Source: CAZQEC01 sp964591565 (lineage in GTDB: Bacteria > Patescibacteriota > UBA1384 > CAJBMM01). From it: a stretch of 7,739 nt of DNA. The translations under genes were made by a program, and so were the position numbers. The stretch lies in contig CAZQEC010000043.1 of assembly GCA_964591565.1 (NCBI GenBank), positions 1 to 7,739 on the forward strand, read 5' to 3'. Position 1 is the first letter of the stretch. Each line of letters starts with the position of its first letter. Below are positions 1 through 6,270 of this stretch, piece by piece. Below the pieces are notes generated by a model. It was not told the DNA's origin. It saw only the letters and a program-made list of their open reading frames with translations, and did no database searches.

Positions 1-1
1 G

Positions 2-709
2 GTAATTGATAAGAAAACATCACTATCTGACGCATTCGGCATTGTAGATGATGTATTGCGTCAGGGTGTGCAAGGCATTTCAGATTTGATTACTTTGCAC
101 GGTATCATTAACGTTGACTTTGCCGATGTCCGCACCATTATGTCCGACGCTGGCTCAGCGTTAATGGGCATTGGACGTGGGGCAGGGGACAATCGCGCCG
201 TCGAAGCCGCCCGCGCCGCCATTGAAAGCCCGCTTTTGGAGCTTTCAATCGATGGCGCCAAAGGTATATTATTTAACATTACCGGTGGACCTGACCTTGG
301 AATGTACGAAATTGACGAAGCCGCTAAAACCATTACTGAAGCGGCCGATCCAGACGCCAACATTATTTTCGGCGCTATTATTGATGACGCCATGTCGGGC
401 GAAGTCAAGATAACTGTGATCGCCACTGGTTTTGATGGCGAAGTGGCGCGCCCCACGCGCAAACCGGGTATTGGTGGGACCATTGGTCAAACCACTATCG
501 GACAAGCTACACAATTTAATCGTCAGCCAGTAGGTAGTAACATCAATCAAAATCAACCAATTCCGAATGCTCGAGATGGTGGATTTGCCGACCCAATGGA
601 GCGCTATGGTCTACGTCAGCGCCCAGAAGACGATACATCTACCGAAACACCCAAAGACGAAGATGACCAGCTTGACGTGCCAGCGTTTATTCGTCGCAAA
701 CTGAAATAA
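2..709 (+). CDS. ftsZ: Cell division protein FtsZ, C-terminal part (5' end outside window)
   Basis: The frame is open from base 2 to the TAA at 707-709 and gives 235 residues, so the TTG at 56 is an internal codon and not a start. FtsZ is the tubulin-like GTPase that forms the cytokinetic ring. Visible are the stretch equivalent to 'LSDAFGIVDDVLRQGVQGIS', the T7 synergy loop NVDFADVRTIM (about 106-138), which supplies the catalytic Asp to the neighbouring subunit, and the GSALMGIGRG segment. The C-terminal GTPase-fold half follows up to about base 430. After that comes a polar linker rich in N, Q, D and E, and the conserved C-terminal peptide DVPAFIRRK, the docking site for FtsA/SepF-type anchors. 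The nucleotide-binding half with the GGGTGTG loop lies upstream of the window. The stop is 11 nt before the next gene, which suggests cotranscription. Identity is certain; only the 5' truncation limits it. Confidence 0.98.
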   Translation, partial: VIDKKTSLSDAFGIVDDVLRQGVQGISDLITLHGIINVDFADVRTIMSDAGSALMGIGRGAGDNRAVEAARAAIESPLLELSIDGAKGILFNITGGPDLGMYEIDEAAKTITEAADPDANIIFGAIIDDAMSGEVKITVIATGFDGEVARPTRKPGIGGTIGQTTIGQATQFNRQPVGSNINQNQPIPNARDGGFADPMERYGLRQRPEDDTSTETPKDEDDQLDVPAFIRRKLK

Positions 710-720
710 TATTTTAGATA

Positions 721-1203
721 ATGAAAGCGACTCCTCAAAATCCAATTGCTATTTTGACAGATCCGAATCTTAAAGTGTTACAAAGTGACGCTGATCAGCC
801 AGACGTTCGGTTGTATACTAATGATACAAAAACAGATAGTGTCCCACGATCTTTGCCATTCGAACGTCGTTCGATTACATATCAATTTAATTACAACGAC
901 CACGACGCTTTTTTGATCGTCGGTTTAGATGATAATAATGTGCCAATTGAATTATTATTACATTTACCGTATGCCGATCAAATGACCACAAATTTATGTG
1001 ATTTATGCTTAAATATGGCCTCGTCGTTATTGCAGGCAGGCGTAGATTTAGAGGTTGTCATTAATCAGCTCAAAAAATCACCCCTCGACCTTGCTAACAC
1101 GATTAGTCGTTTTCTAGAATCAAGATTCGCAAGTGAAGTCGGGACGACCGTTGATTCATTAAGCCGATCAGTTGTGGTAGAGTTAGAGAACAACATTAAA
1201 TAA
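721..1203 (+). CDS. Small TSCPD-domain-like protein with CxxC
   Basis: A 160-residue protein starting at an ATG 11 nt after the ftsZ stop, with no recognisable Shine-Dalgarno. Residues 1-50 are polar and look disordered. Residues about 51-132 fit the pattern of the TSCPD domain, found alone or at the C-terminus of B12-dependent ribonucleotide reductases: a strand pair (ITYQF..., AFLIVGLDD), a NxxPIELLLHL strand, then a helix ending LLQAGVDLEVVINQLKK, which resembles the family's 'LISLALRSGVxLEDIIKQLKG'. C93-D-L-C96 forms a CxxC at the start of that helix. The family's usual glycine-rich/Cys segment is not conserved, so the match rests on secondary-structure pattern and the GV-LE-VI-QL signature. 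No signal peptide or membrane segment is seen. Its stop abuts the Shine-Dalgarno of the thioredoxin gene, so the two are probably coupled. Function is unknown; a redox or nucleotide-reductase-related role is inference. It could also be an unrelated alpha/beta protein. Confidence 0.6.
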   Translation: MKATPQNPIAILTDPNLKVLQSDADQPDVRLYTNDTKTDSVPRSLPFERRSITYQFNYNDHDAFLIVGLDDNNVPIELLLHLPYADQMTTNLCDLCLNMASSLLQAGVDLEVVINQLKKSPLDLANTISRFLESRFASEVGTTVDSLSRSVVVELENNIK

Positions 1204-1210
1204 GGAGGAG
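1203..1210 (+). promoter_or_regulatory. Strong Shine-Dalgarno site of the thioredoxin gene
   Basis: AGGAGGAG directly follows (and shares one A with) the TAA stop of the upstream gene and ends just before the ATG at 1212. The spacing is short, but it is the only near-consensus anti-16S match before any gene in the window. It fixes the thioredoxin start and implies translational coupling to the preceding frame. Confidence 0.85.
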
Positions 1211-1211
1211 T

Positions 1212-1550
1212 ATGGCAGAAGAAACAGAACATGTCACAGACATTACCGACGCAGACTTTGAAAGTAAGGTGATGAAATCTGATACACCAGCGGTGGTTGA
1301 CTGCTGGGCGGTCTGGTGCGGACCTTGTCGCATCTTATCACCGATATTGGATGAGCTGGCGGGAGAGTACGCCGGTAAAATTAACGTATTTAAATTAGAC
1401 GTTGACACAAATCCAGTCGTCTCCCAAAAATATCGCATTATGAGCATTCCGACAGTGCTTTATGTTAAAGATGGGGCAGTCAGCCATCAAACCGTCGGCG
1501 CTTTGCCAAAGCCCGCCTTAAAAGAAGCGTTCGAAAAACTGCTCGGATAA
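1212..1550 (+). CDS. trxA: Thioredoxin
   Basis: A 112-residue protein of normal thioredoxin length: a small cytoplasmic dithiol-disulfide oxidoreductase that reduces ribonucleotide reductase, peroxiredoxins and other targets. It has the canonical active site WCGPC (C36, C39) after the strand PAVVDCWA, the buried acid D30 (E. coli Asp26 equivalent), the cis-proline loop SIPT (P80), the KLDVDTNP strand-turn and a C-terminal helix ending KLLG. There is no signal peptide, so it is not a secreted thioredoxin-fold protein. C31 replaces the usual Phe/Tyr between the buried Asp and the Trp, giving an extra cysteine close to the active site. The start at 1212 is set by the strong Shine-Dalgarno. The gene sits between the TSCPD-like gene and the helicase-nuclease gene (41 nt gap). 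No thioredoxin reductase is in the window. Confidence 0.97.
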   Translation: MAEETEHVTDITDADFESKVMKSDTPAVVDCWAVWCGPCRILSPILDELAGEYAGKINVFKLDVDTNPVVSQKYRIMSIPTVLYVKDGAVSHQTVGALPKPALKEAFEKLLG

Positions 1551-1591
1551 TTAGACGAATCTCGTTATTTAAGCTAGCTTGTGGTGCATGA

Positions 1592-3946
1592 ATGATATTC
1601 TTAAGTGACTTAACCAAACAGCAAAAAGAGGCCGTTACTTTTGATGGTCCGGCTTTAATGATTGTAGCGGGCGCCGGTACCGGCAAAACTACCACTATCA
1701 CCAAACGCATTGCTTGGTTAATAGAGCAGGGGATAGAACCGAGCAAAATATTGGCCTTAGCGTTTAACGAAAAAGCGGTAGCTGAAATGGAAACACGAGT
1801 TGACATGCTGATGCCAATGGGTGTTTTTGGCGTCCAAATTTCGACTTTTCATAGTTTTTGCCACAAAATACTACAACAATATCCTATTTATTCGCAAGTG
1901 ACCGAATCTAGTAATAGTTTGGATGATGCTTCACAAAAGCTATTCTTTAACACTCACATTATGGAGTTTACGCCGTCATCACTCATTCCACTCTCCAACC
2001 CGACTTCCAACACTAATGAAATTTTGCGATTTATTAGCCGCTGTAAAGACGAATTAATATCGCCAGATACTTTAAAACAATGGGCGATTCGTACCAAGGG
2101 CGAGCACAAAAACCAGGTTTTGGAGCTAGCCAAAATATACGACGTATACCAAAAATTATTGCAAAAACACAATTTACTCGATTTCGGCGAATTACATTGG
2201 CGGGCTTACCAGATATTGAGCGAAAACCGAGCGGTGCGCCAAAAAGAGCAAAACTGCTACACGCATATTCTGGTTGATGAATACCAGGATACTAACCACG
2301 CCCAAATTGAAATAATTAAACTCTTACACTCCAAATCTACTTCAATTACAGTAGTTGGCGATGACGATCAGGCCATTTATCGTTTTCGGGGTGCCACGAC
2401 TGGTCAAATGACTGCATTTGCGCACGATTTTAAAGCTGAAACGATTCTGTTGACCGACAATTTTCGTTCAGGTCAAAAAATTTTAGATACCGCCTATACG
2501 TTAATTCAGCACAACAATCCGCACCGACTCGAAGCCAAACTTCAAATATCTAAAAAATTGATCAGCCGCATCTCATTTAGCGGGGATGTGGTAGCACAGC
2601 AATTCAAAACTGATGAACAAGAAGCCGCGTGGATCGCCGATGACATTTTATATCATCTGAATGATAAAAACGGCTGGGACGACTTTTGCATTCTGGTGCG
2701 CACCAATCACCAATCCCGCATTTTTGCCGAGCAACTGACAAAAATGGATATTCCATTTACATCTGAAAGCAATTTGGGATTAGCCTATAATCCGACAATT
2801 CGACTGTTGCTTAATTACTTAAAAACTCTGGCCAACCCTGAAGATTCACAAACGCTATTTTTTTTGGCCGTAAGTCCAATATACGAACTCAAAGGATCGG
2901 ATATAATCCCACTGTTTGCAGAAAGCCGTGACTCAAATCGGCCGCTGGAATTATTGCTGACCGATTTACCTCAAGCTCAAAAATTGCTATCGGACATAAA
3001 GACCGCGAGAGACCTGGTTCCAACGCAATCGACCTTGCAATTAATCGAAAATTGGCTCAAATCTCACACCGCGTGGCAAAATGTTTATGCCCAAAACGAG
3101 AGTGAACCGGAACGTCAAGCGGTAAATCAATTTTTACACATCCTGCATCAGTTCGATCGAGTCGCCACCGAAAGCGATCTCTTCACATTCTTGCATCACG
3201 CTGATGCACTTTTGGCTGATTACTCTGATCAAGCTAGCGTCACTGAAACAATCGGCATGGTGCGTCTCTACACCGTGCATCAAGCCAAAGGGCTCGAGTT
3301 CACGCACGTTTACGTCACTAATCTGACTAAAGAGCACTTTCCGCTAGTCGATCGGGTCAGTGGTTTTAGTGTTCCATCTGATTTACTGCATGAAGTCGTC
3401 CTTGACGGCGAGCATTTGAGAGAAGAGCGCCGCTTGTTCTACGTTGCCGCAACGCGAGCCAAACAACGCCTAATCTTAACACGTGCCGCCGTTTATGGAT
3501 CAACCAAGCCGCGCAGTGCTTCAATATTCTGGTCCGAAATTGGACTCACGTCCATTAGTAATGATGCAAAGAATGAGGATTTGATTGAAGACGCACCACC
3601 GCCAAAATTGTCTCAAGATATCCAAATTAAGACCAAAACCCAGGCAATTGTGCTGTCGGCGCACGCGCTTTCAGCGTACATATCCTGTCCACTCAAATAT
3701 CGCTACCAGCAGGTTGATCGCGTGCCCACTAAACCAAATCAAAACCTAATGGTTGGGCAATGCGTTCACGCCGCCATTGAGCATTATTTTAACACGCGCG
3801 AACACAACTTAAAAACGTCCGTAGATGAGCTAATGAAGGTTGCTTTAGTAGGTTGGGAAAGTCGTGGGTTTATCTCCAAAAACCATGAGATTGCTCGTCA
3901 ATCGGCGCTAAAAAACCAGTTGCTAAAGCGAATGGGCCCAAGCTGA
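1592..3946 (+). CDS. UvrD/Rep-type SF1A DNA helicase, N-terminal and central part (interrupted by assembly join)
   Basis: An ATP-dependent 3'-5' DNA helicase for repair or recombination. All core motifs are present: Q-motif region LTKQQKEAV (7-15); motif I AGAGTGKT (26-33, Walker A); Ia ILALAFNEKAVAEM (53-66); STFHSF (84-89); II VDEYQD (228-233, Walker B); III GDDDQAIYRFRGA (256-268); IV TDNFRS (288-293); V YTVHQAKGLEF (560-570); VI EERRLFYVAATRAK (611-624). Domain 2B lies between IV and V. A RecB-like nuclease domain begins around 688 with SCPLKYRY (C699, first probable Fe-S ligand) and VGQCVHAAIEHYF (H726). The start ATG at 1592 has only a weak purine/GTGG upstream; an overlapping ATG at 1588 is out of frame. 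True helicase sequence ends near 3910-3918; the last residues LLKRMGPS and the TGA at 3944-3946 derive from a foreign minus-strand fragment. The gene continues at 4101. The whole protein would be about 930 residues. Confidence 0.95.
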   Translation: MIFLSDLTKQQKEAVTFDGPALMIVAGAGTGKTTTITKRIAWLIEQGIEPSKILALAFNEKAVAEMETRVDMLMPMGVFGVQISTFHSFCHKILQQYPIYSQVTESSNSLDDASQKLFFNTHIMEFTPSSLIPLSNPTSNTNEILRFISRCKDELISPDTLKQWAIRTKGEHKNQVLELAKIYDVYQKLLQKHNLLDFGELHWRAYQILSENRAVRQKEQNCYTHILVDEYQDTNHAQIEIIKLLHSKSTSITVVGDDDQAIYRFRGATTGQMTAFAHDFKAETILLTDNFRSGQKILDTAYTLIQHNNPHRLEAKLQISKKLISRISFSGDVVAQQFKTDEQEAAWIADDILYHLNDKNGWDDFCILVRTNHQSRIFAEQLTKMDIPFTSESNLGLAYNPTIRLLLNYLKTLANPEDSQTLFFLAVSPIYELKGSDIIPLFAESRDSNRPLELLLTDLPQAQKLLSDIKTARDLVPTQSTLQLIENWLKSHTAWQNVYAQNESEPERQAVNQFLHILHQFDRVATESDLFTFLHHADALLADYSDQASVTETIGMVRLYTVHQAKGLEFTHVYVTNLTKEHFPLVDRVSGFSVPSDLLHEVVLDGEHLREERRLFYVAATRAKQRLILTRAAVYGSTKPRSASIFWSEIGLTSISNDAKNEDLIEDAPPPKLSQDIQIKTKTQAIVLSAHALSAYISCPLKYRYQQVDRVPTKPNQNLMVGQCVHAAIEHYFNTREHNLKTSVDELMKVALVGWESRGFISKNHEIARQSALKNQLLKRMGPS

Positions 3947-4090
3947 ACAAAGCCGGTATCTTCAATTTTAGTCTCTTTTTTAATTTTACCCGACTCCAGC
4001 GCGCTTGAAGCAGTAACAATTTTAAAAATTGATCCGGGAGGGTAGGAACCTGAAATTACCCGGTTAAGAAGCGGGTGTTCGGGATTACTG
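3910..4090 (-). CDS. mrdA: Fragment of penicillin-binding protein 2 (transpeptidase domain), chimeric insertion
   Basis: Read on the minus strand from 4089, this stretch encodes about 60 residues of a class B penicillin-binding protein. It contains NRVISGSYPPGSIFKIVTAS, where S-I-F-K (4032 down to 4021) is the SxxK active-site motif with the acyl-serine at 4032-4030. It then runs through SALESGKIKKE and DTGFVQLGPIRFSNWFF. The YPPGS context and the later RFSNWFF segment are typical of PBP2 (elongation transpeptidase MrdA), not FtsI, which has YEPGS. The frame hits TGA at the equivalent of 3901-3899, just past the shared A-run, where the sequence becomes helicase again. Both ends are artificial: one is the N gap, the other falls inside the helicase gene. 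It is probably a real gene of the same community or genome placed here by misassembly, not a pseudogene. Confidence 0.85.
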
Positions 4091-4100
4091 NNNNNNNNNN
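4091..4100. other. Scaffold gap (10 N) inside the helicase-nuclease gene
   Basis: Ten Ns of conventional length. The left flank is a minus-strand PBP2 fragment and the right flank is the helicase nuclease domain, so the two sides do not belong together. The real distance between the two helicase pieces is probably zero or slightly negative (overlapping ends), not positive. Confidence 0.95.
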
Positions 4101-4574
4101 CAAAATTTTATGCGACGGTTCGACAACATTGCCAAACCACAGTTTGTTGAGCGTGAGTTTAAGATTTTAGTGGGTAGTGCCACTTTACGCGGACGCATTG
4201 ATGCCATATTTGCCTCGCCATTACCGGGTGCACCAGAAAACGCCAAAACATGCATTATTGACTTTAAATCTTCAGACAGCGTCACAGATCAAGATACGGC
4301 CACCAAGCGCGCTGAAAGCAGTTTACAGTTACGTCTATACGCTCTGGCTTTTGAAAATTTGACCGGACAGGCGCCAGATGCGGTTGGGCTGTATTATCCG
4401 GAAAGTGATTTATTTGGTTGGGCTAACATTACTCCCCGAAAATTGACTAATTCACGTCAAAAGATATTAGCGGTTGCGGCCGATATTGAGCAAGGACGTT
4501 TTGACCCAACGCCCAGCCCTTACACTTGCGGCATCTGCCCGTTTAACACTTTTTGCCCGTTTTCGGAAGCATAG
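4101..4574 (+). CDS. RecB-like PD-(D/E)XK nuclease domain, C-terminal part of the helicase-nuclease
   Basis: The frame is open from the gap edge (Q-N-F before the ATG at 4110), so the ATG is internal and this is the 3' end of the gene starting at 1592. It holds the catalytic core of the PD-(D/E)XK nuclease: VEREFKI, GRIDAIF (catalytic Asp), IIDFKSS (D-x-K motif) and the following helix LQLRLYALA (Q/Y motif). It ends with CGICPFNTFC, a CxxCxxxxxC set which, with C699 of the upstream piece, matches the four-cysteine 4Fe-4S arrangement of AddB/Cas4-type nucleases. The conserved pattern HEIARQSALK...FMRRF spans the break and matches the family helix 'HEEARxxxxxALxRF', supporting one continuous protein. 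A single polypeptide with both helicase and nuclease resembles the AddA/AdnB layout. The stop is TAG at 4572-4574, and heptad repeats begin 10 nt later. Confidence 0.93.
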   Translation, partial: QNFMRRFDNIAKPQFVEREFKILVGSATLRGRIDAIFASPLPGAPENAKTCIIDFKSSDSVTDQDTATKRAESSLQLRLYALAFENLTGQAPDAVGLYYPESDLFGWANITPRKLTNSRQKILAVAADIEQGRFDPTPSPYTCGICPFNTFCPFSEA

Positions 4575-4584
4575 CAAGCAGATT

Positions 4585-4612
4585 GTATCAGGTATAATGT
4601 ATTAGGTATCAT
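4585..4612 (+). repeat. Heptanucleotide repeat array, left arm
   Basis: Four contiguous 7-bp units: GTATCAG, GTATAAT, GTATTAG, GTATCAT. All keep GTAT at positions 1-4 and A at position 6. The array starts 10 nt after the helicase stop. Together with the oppositely oriented array at 4667-4708 it forms a long imperfect inverted repeat, with arms 4585-4613 and 4673-4694 that pair except for one whole unit bulged out. Possible roles are a structured 3' end of the upstream transcript, a protein-binding array or a genome-wide intergenic repeat. The sequence alone does not decide. Confidence 0.8.
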
Positions 4613-4666
4613 GGGAAGCAGGAATTTATTGTGTACGATTATCATCAATGAACCATGTCTTTATGC

Positions 4667-4708
4667 CTGATACATGATACCAAATACCTGATACGAATTA
4701 TGCTATAC
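4667..4708 (-). repeat. Heptanucleotide repeat array, right arm (inverted)
   Basis: Read on the minus strand from 4708 the 7-bp units are GTATAGC, ATAATTC (degenerate), GTATCAG, GTATTTG, GTATCAT, GTATCAG. They are in perfect 7-nt phase and share the GTAT core of the left arm. The arms are separated by about 54 bp (4613-4666) without recognisable coding content. The outermost unit overlaps the -10 element of the putative promoter of the downstream operon. Confidence 0.78.
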
Positions 4709-4709
4709 T
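4701..4709 (+). promoter_or_regulatory. Extended -10 promoter of the glycosyltransferase operon
   Basis: TGCTATACT matches the extended -10 pattern TGnTATAAT with one mismatch. No good -35 is seen 16-18 bp upstream, which is tolerated by extended -10 promoters. Transcription would begin near 4716. This is downstream of the ATG at 4711 but leaves about 40 nt of leader before the ATG at 4756, so it favours the later start codon. Confidence 0.5.
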
Positions 4710-4755
4710 AATGCTCGGACAACTACCATTTTGCGCCAAATTTTGGCCATTTTTT

Positions 4756-5937
4756 ATGAATAGAAGACCGCCGTTAACCATTTTAATCGGTACCGAAAGC
4801 TACTATCCCACCATTTCGGGAGTGGCGGTTTTTAGTCGCCAACTAGCGCTTGAATTAATAAAGCGCGGCCATAAAGTACACATTATATGCCCATCAACGC
4901 GATTTAAAAGTTACTCTGAATCAGATAATGGTATTTTGGTTCATCGCATTCGCGCCATTAAAAATCCGTTTCGCCCGCGCCTAAAAGTTAGTTTTTTTCC
5001 GCGCCGAGACGTGGTGATGTGGTTTCACCGCATTCAACCAGACGTGGCGCATCTGCAAGACCCAACTTCTATATGCAGTGAAATTATTCGAATGTGTAAT
5101 AAAACCCAAACCAAAAGCGTTATGACCAATCATTTCGCCTTCGAATACGTTTTGTCTTATTTACCTTGGCTGAAGTTTTACCATCGTCCGATCGCTCAAA
5201 TGCTCGAAAAATATCTGATCAGAATGTACAATCGTTGCGACTTTGTCACGTTTCCATCCAACGCGATCCGCCAGAAATTTGGCCATCATAAACTAAAGGT
5301 ACCGTCCTTAGCTATCTCTAATGGCGTTGATTTAGACCAATTTTTTCCGAGCTATAACTTTGAGGCGATGAAAATGCGCTTTCATCTGCCCAATAAACCA
5401 CTGATATTATACGTCGGCCGGCTAGATCAAGATAAAAAAACTGGTCTGATTATTGATGCGTTCGCTAAAATGAAGCAAAACGACCGCCATCATTTAATTA
5501 TTTGTGGCGAGGGCAATAAAAAAAATAGATTGATGCAAAAAGCTCGCCGACTAAACTTAACCAAACACATCACTTTTATTAACTTTATTAACCATCAAAC
5601 CGAGCTACCCCAGCTCTATCAAATGGCGACAGTTTTTACGACTGCCTCAACGATCGAAACACAGGGCGTGGTAGTTTTAGAGGCAATGGCATCGGGTTTG
5701 CCCATTGTGGCGCCAAATGCGGGGGCTTTGCCAGAATTGGTGCACGATGGGCAAAACGGCTATTTATTTAAGCCAGATGACGTGGGCGATTTAGCCGCAA
5801 AATTGTCGCTAATTTTGCATCATCCAAGTGCCGCTCGAAAAATGGGGGAGCAAAGTCTGGCGCTCGTGGGGCAACATGAGGTTAGTCTTTCAATTGATAA
5901 GTTTGAACGCATTTACTACAATATATTAAAGCCGTAA
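4756..5937 (+). CDS. GT4-family (GT-B fold) glycosyltransferase
   Basis: A cytoplasmic, retaining GT-B glycosyltransferase of 393 residues that would transfer a sugar from a nucleotide-sugar to a lipid or glycan acceptor. The N-terminal domain opens with TILIGTESYYPTISGVAVFS and has RGHKVHIICP and DVAHLQDP, then NHF at about 125-127. The C-terminal domain has ISNGVDLDQFFP, the donor-binding strand LILYVGRLDQDKK, IICGEG, and the EX7E signature ETQGVVVLEAMASG (E301, E309) followed by GLPIVAPNAGALPELV. The pattern resembles mannosyl- or diacylglycerol glucosyltransferases of the PimB'/MgdA kind; donor and acceptor cannot be fixed. An ATG at 4711 would add 15 residues (MLGQLPFCAKFWPFF) that lack family similarity and lie at or before the predicted transcription start. 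The stop overlaps the next start by 1 nt (TAATG), so the genes are coupled. No Shine-Dalgarno is seen. Confidence 0.93.
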   Translation: MNRRPPLTILIGTESYYPTISGVAVFSRQLALELIKRGHKVHIICPSTRFKSYSESDNGILVHRIRAIKNPFRPRLKVSFFPRRDVVMWFHRIQPDVAHLQDPTSICSEIIRMCNKTQTKSVMTNHFAFEYVLSYLPWLKFYHRPIAQMLEKYLIRMYNRCDFVTFPSNAIRQKFGHHKLKVPSLAISNGVDLDQFFPSYNFEAMKMRFHLPNKPLILYVGRLDQDKKTGLIIDAFAKMKQNDRHHLIICGEGNKKNRLMQKARRLNLTKHITFINFINHQTELPQLYQMATVFTTASTIETQGVVVLEAMASGLPIVAPNAGALPELVHDGQNGYLFKPDDVGDLAAKLSLILHHPSAARKMGEQSLALVGQHEVSLSIDKFERIYYNILKP

Positions 5938-6260
5938 TGAGATATTTATTCAAAAACTTTTGGCACAATCGGCGCGCACTAATGGTGGCAACGCTTTCAA
6001 TTTTACTATTAGTGATTGGCTACATTTTCTATTTTACAATTTATGGTCTTACGCCGTCATCAAATTTTGACAATATAGCTAGTATTAGCAACCCGTTACC
6101 ATCAGATCGCATTATTATATTCGCCCCGCACCAAGATGATGAGGTGTTGGGCGCTGGAGGATATATTGCTAACGCCGCGGCGGCCGGTGCCACAGTCTAC
6201 ATTGTGTTTGCTACCAATGGCAATCATTTAGGATTAAAAAATGTACGGACACGCGAAGCT
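5937..6260 (+). CDS. PIG-L-type (LmbE-like) N-deacetylase, N-terminal part (broken by gap)
   Basis: A zinc-dependent deacetylase of the PIG-L/LmbE/MshB family, which removes acetyl from GlcNAc-type sugars on lipids or small molecules. Residues 1-13 are basic (KNFWHNRR) and precede one strong hydrophobic segment at 14-36, an uncleaved membrane anchor. By the positive-inside rule this puts the enzyme domain outside the cytoplasm. The core starts with RIIIFAPHQDDEVLGAGG (58-75). H65, D67-D68 and E69 are the metal-binding and catalytic motif (family HPDDE; here HQDDE). TVYIVFATNG follows, then VRTREA at the N gap. The family continues from here with a helix and a strand leading to 'PDG', which appears after the gap in a different frame, so the gap length is wrong. 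It starts within the stop of the glycosyltransferase gene. Confidence 0.92.
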
Positions 6261-6270
6261 NNNNNNNNNN
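6261..6270. other. Scaffold gap (10 N) inside the PIG-L deacetylase gene
   Basis: Ten Ns between two pieces of one deacetylase gene that lie in different frames. From family spacing between the REA helix and the LPDG motif, roughly 15-25 residues are missing. To restore the frame the true gap must be 3k+2 bases long. Unlike the gap at 4091, both flanks belong to the same gene. Confidence 0.9.

Noticed and set aside
61..483. 140-residue open frame on the minus strand across ftsZ
   Set aside because: It is antisense to strongly conserved FtsZ sequence, has low-complexity composition (Ser, Ala, Pro, Ile, Met) and no recognisable domain; a shadow of codon bias.
1571..1580. Perfect 10-bp palindrome AAGCTAGCTT between the thioredoxin and helicase genes
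   Set aside because: It has no loop, does not extend beyond 10 bp and has no following T-run, so it is not a terminator. It could be an operator half-site pair, but nothing else supports that.
1551..1591. Possible promoter before the helicase (TTAGAC... TATTTAA)
   Set aside because: Spacing between the candidate boxes is too short and neither is close to consensus; readthrough from the thioredoxin gene is equally likely.
3134..3337. Minus-strand open frame inside the helicase gene
   Set aside because: It lies wholly opposite conserved helicase coding sequence and has no recognisable domain.
4585..4694. CRISPR array or insertion sequence at the heptad repeats
   Set aside because: Units are 7 bp, contiguous and without spacers; there is no transposase or cas gene, and no target-site duplication that can be told apart from the repeat itself.
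4575..4700. Rho-independent terminator after the helicase-nuclease gene
   Set aside because: The inverted arms are AT-rich, about 60 nt apart and not followed by a T-run; a structured end is possible but not a classical terminator.
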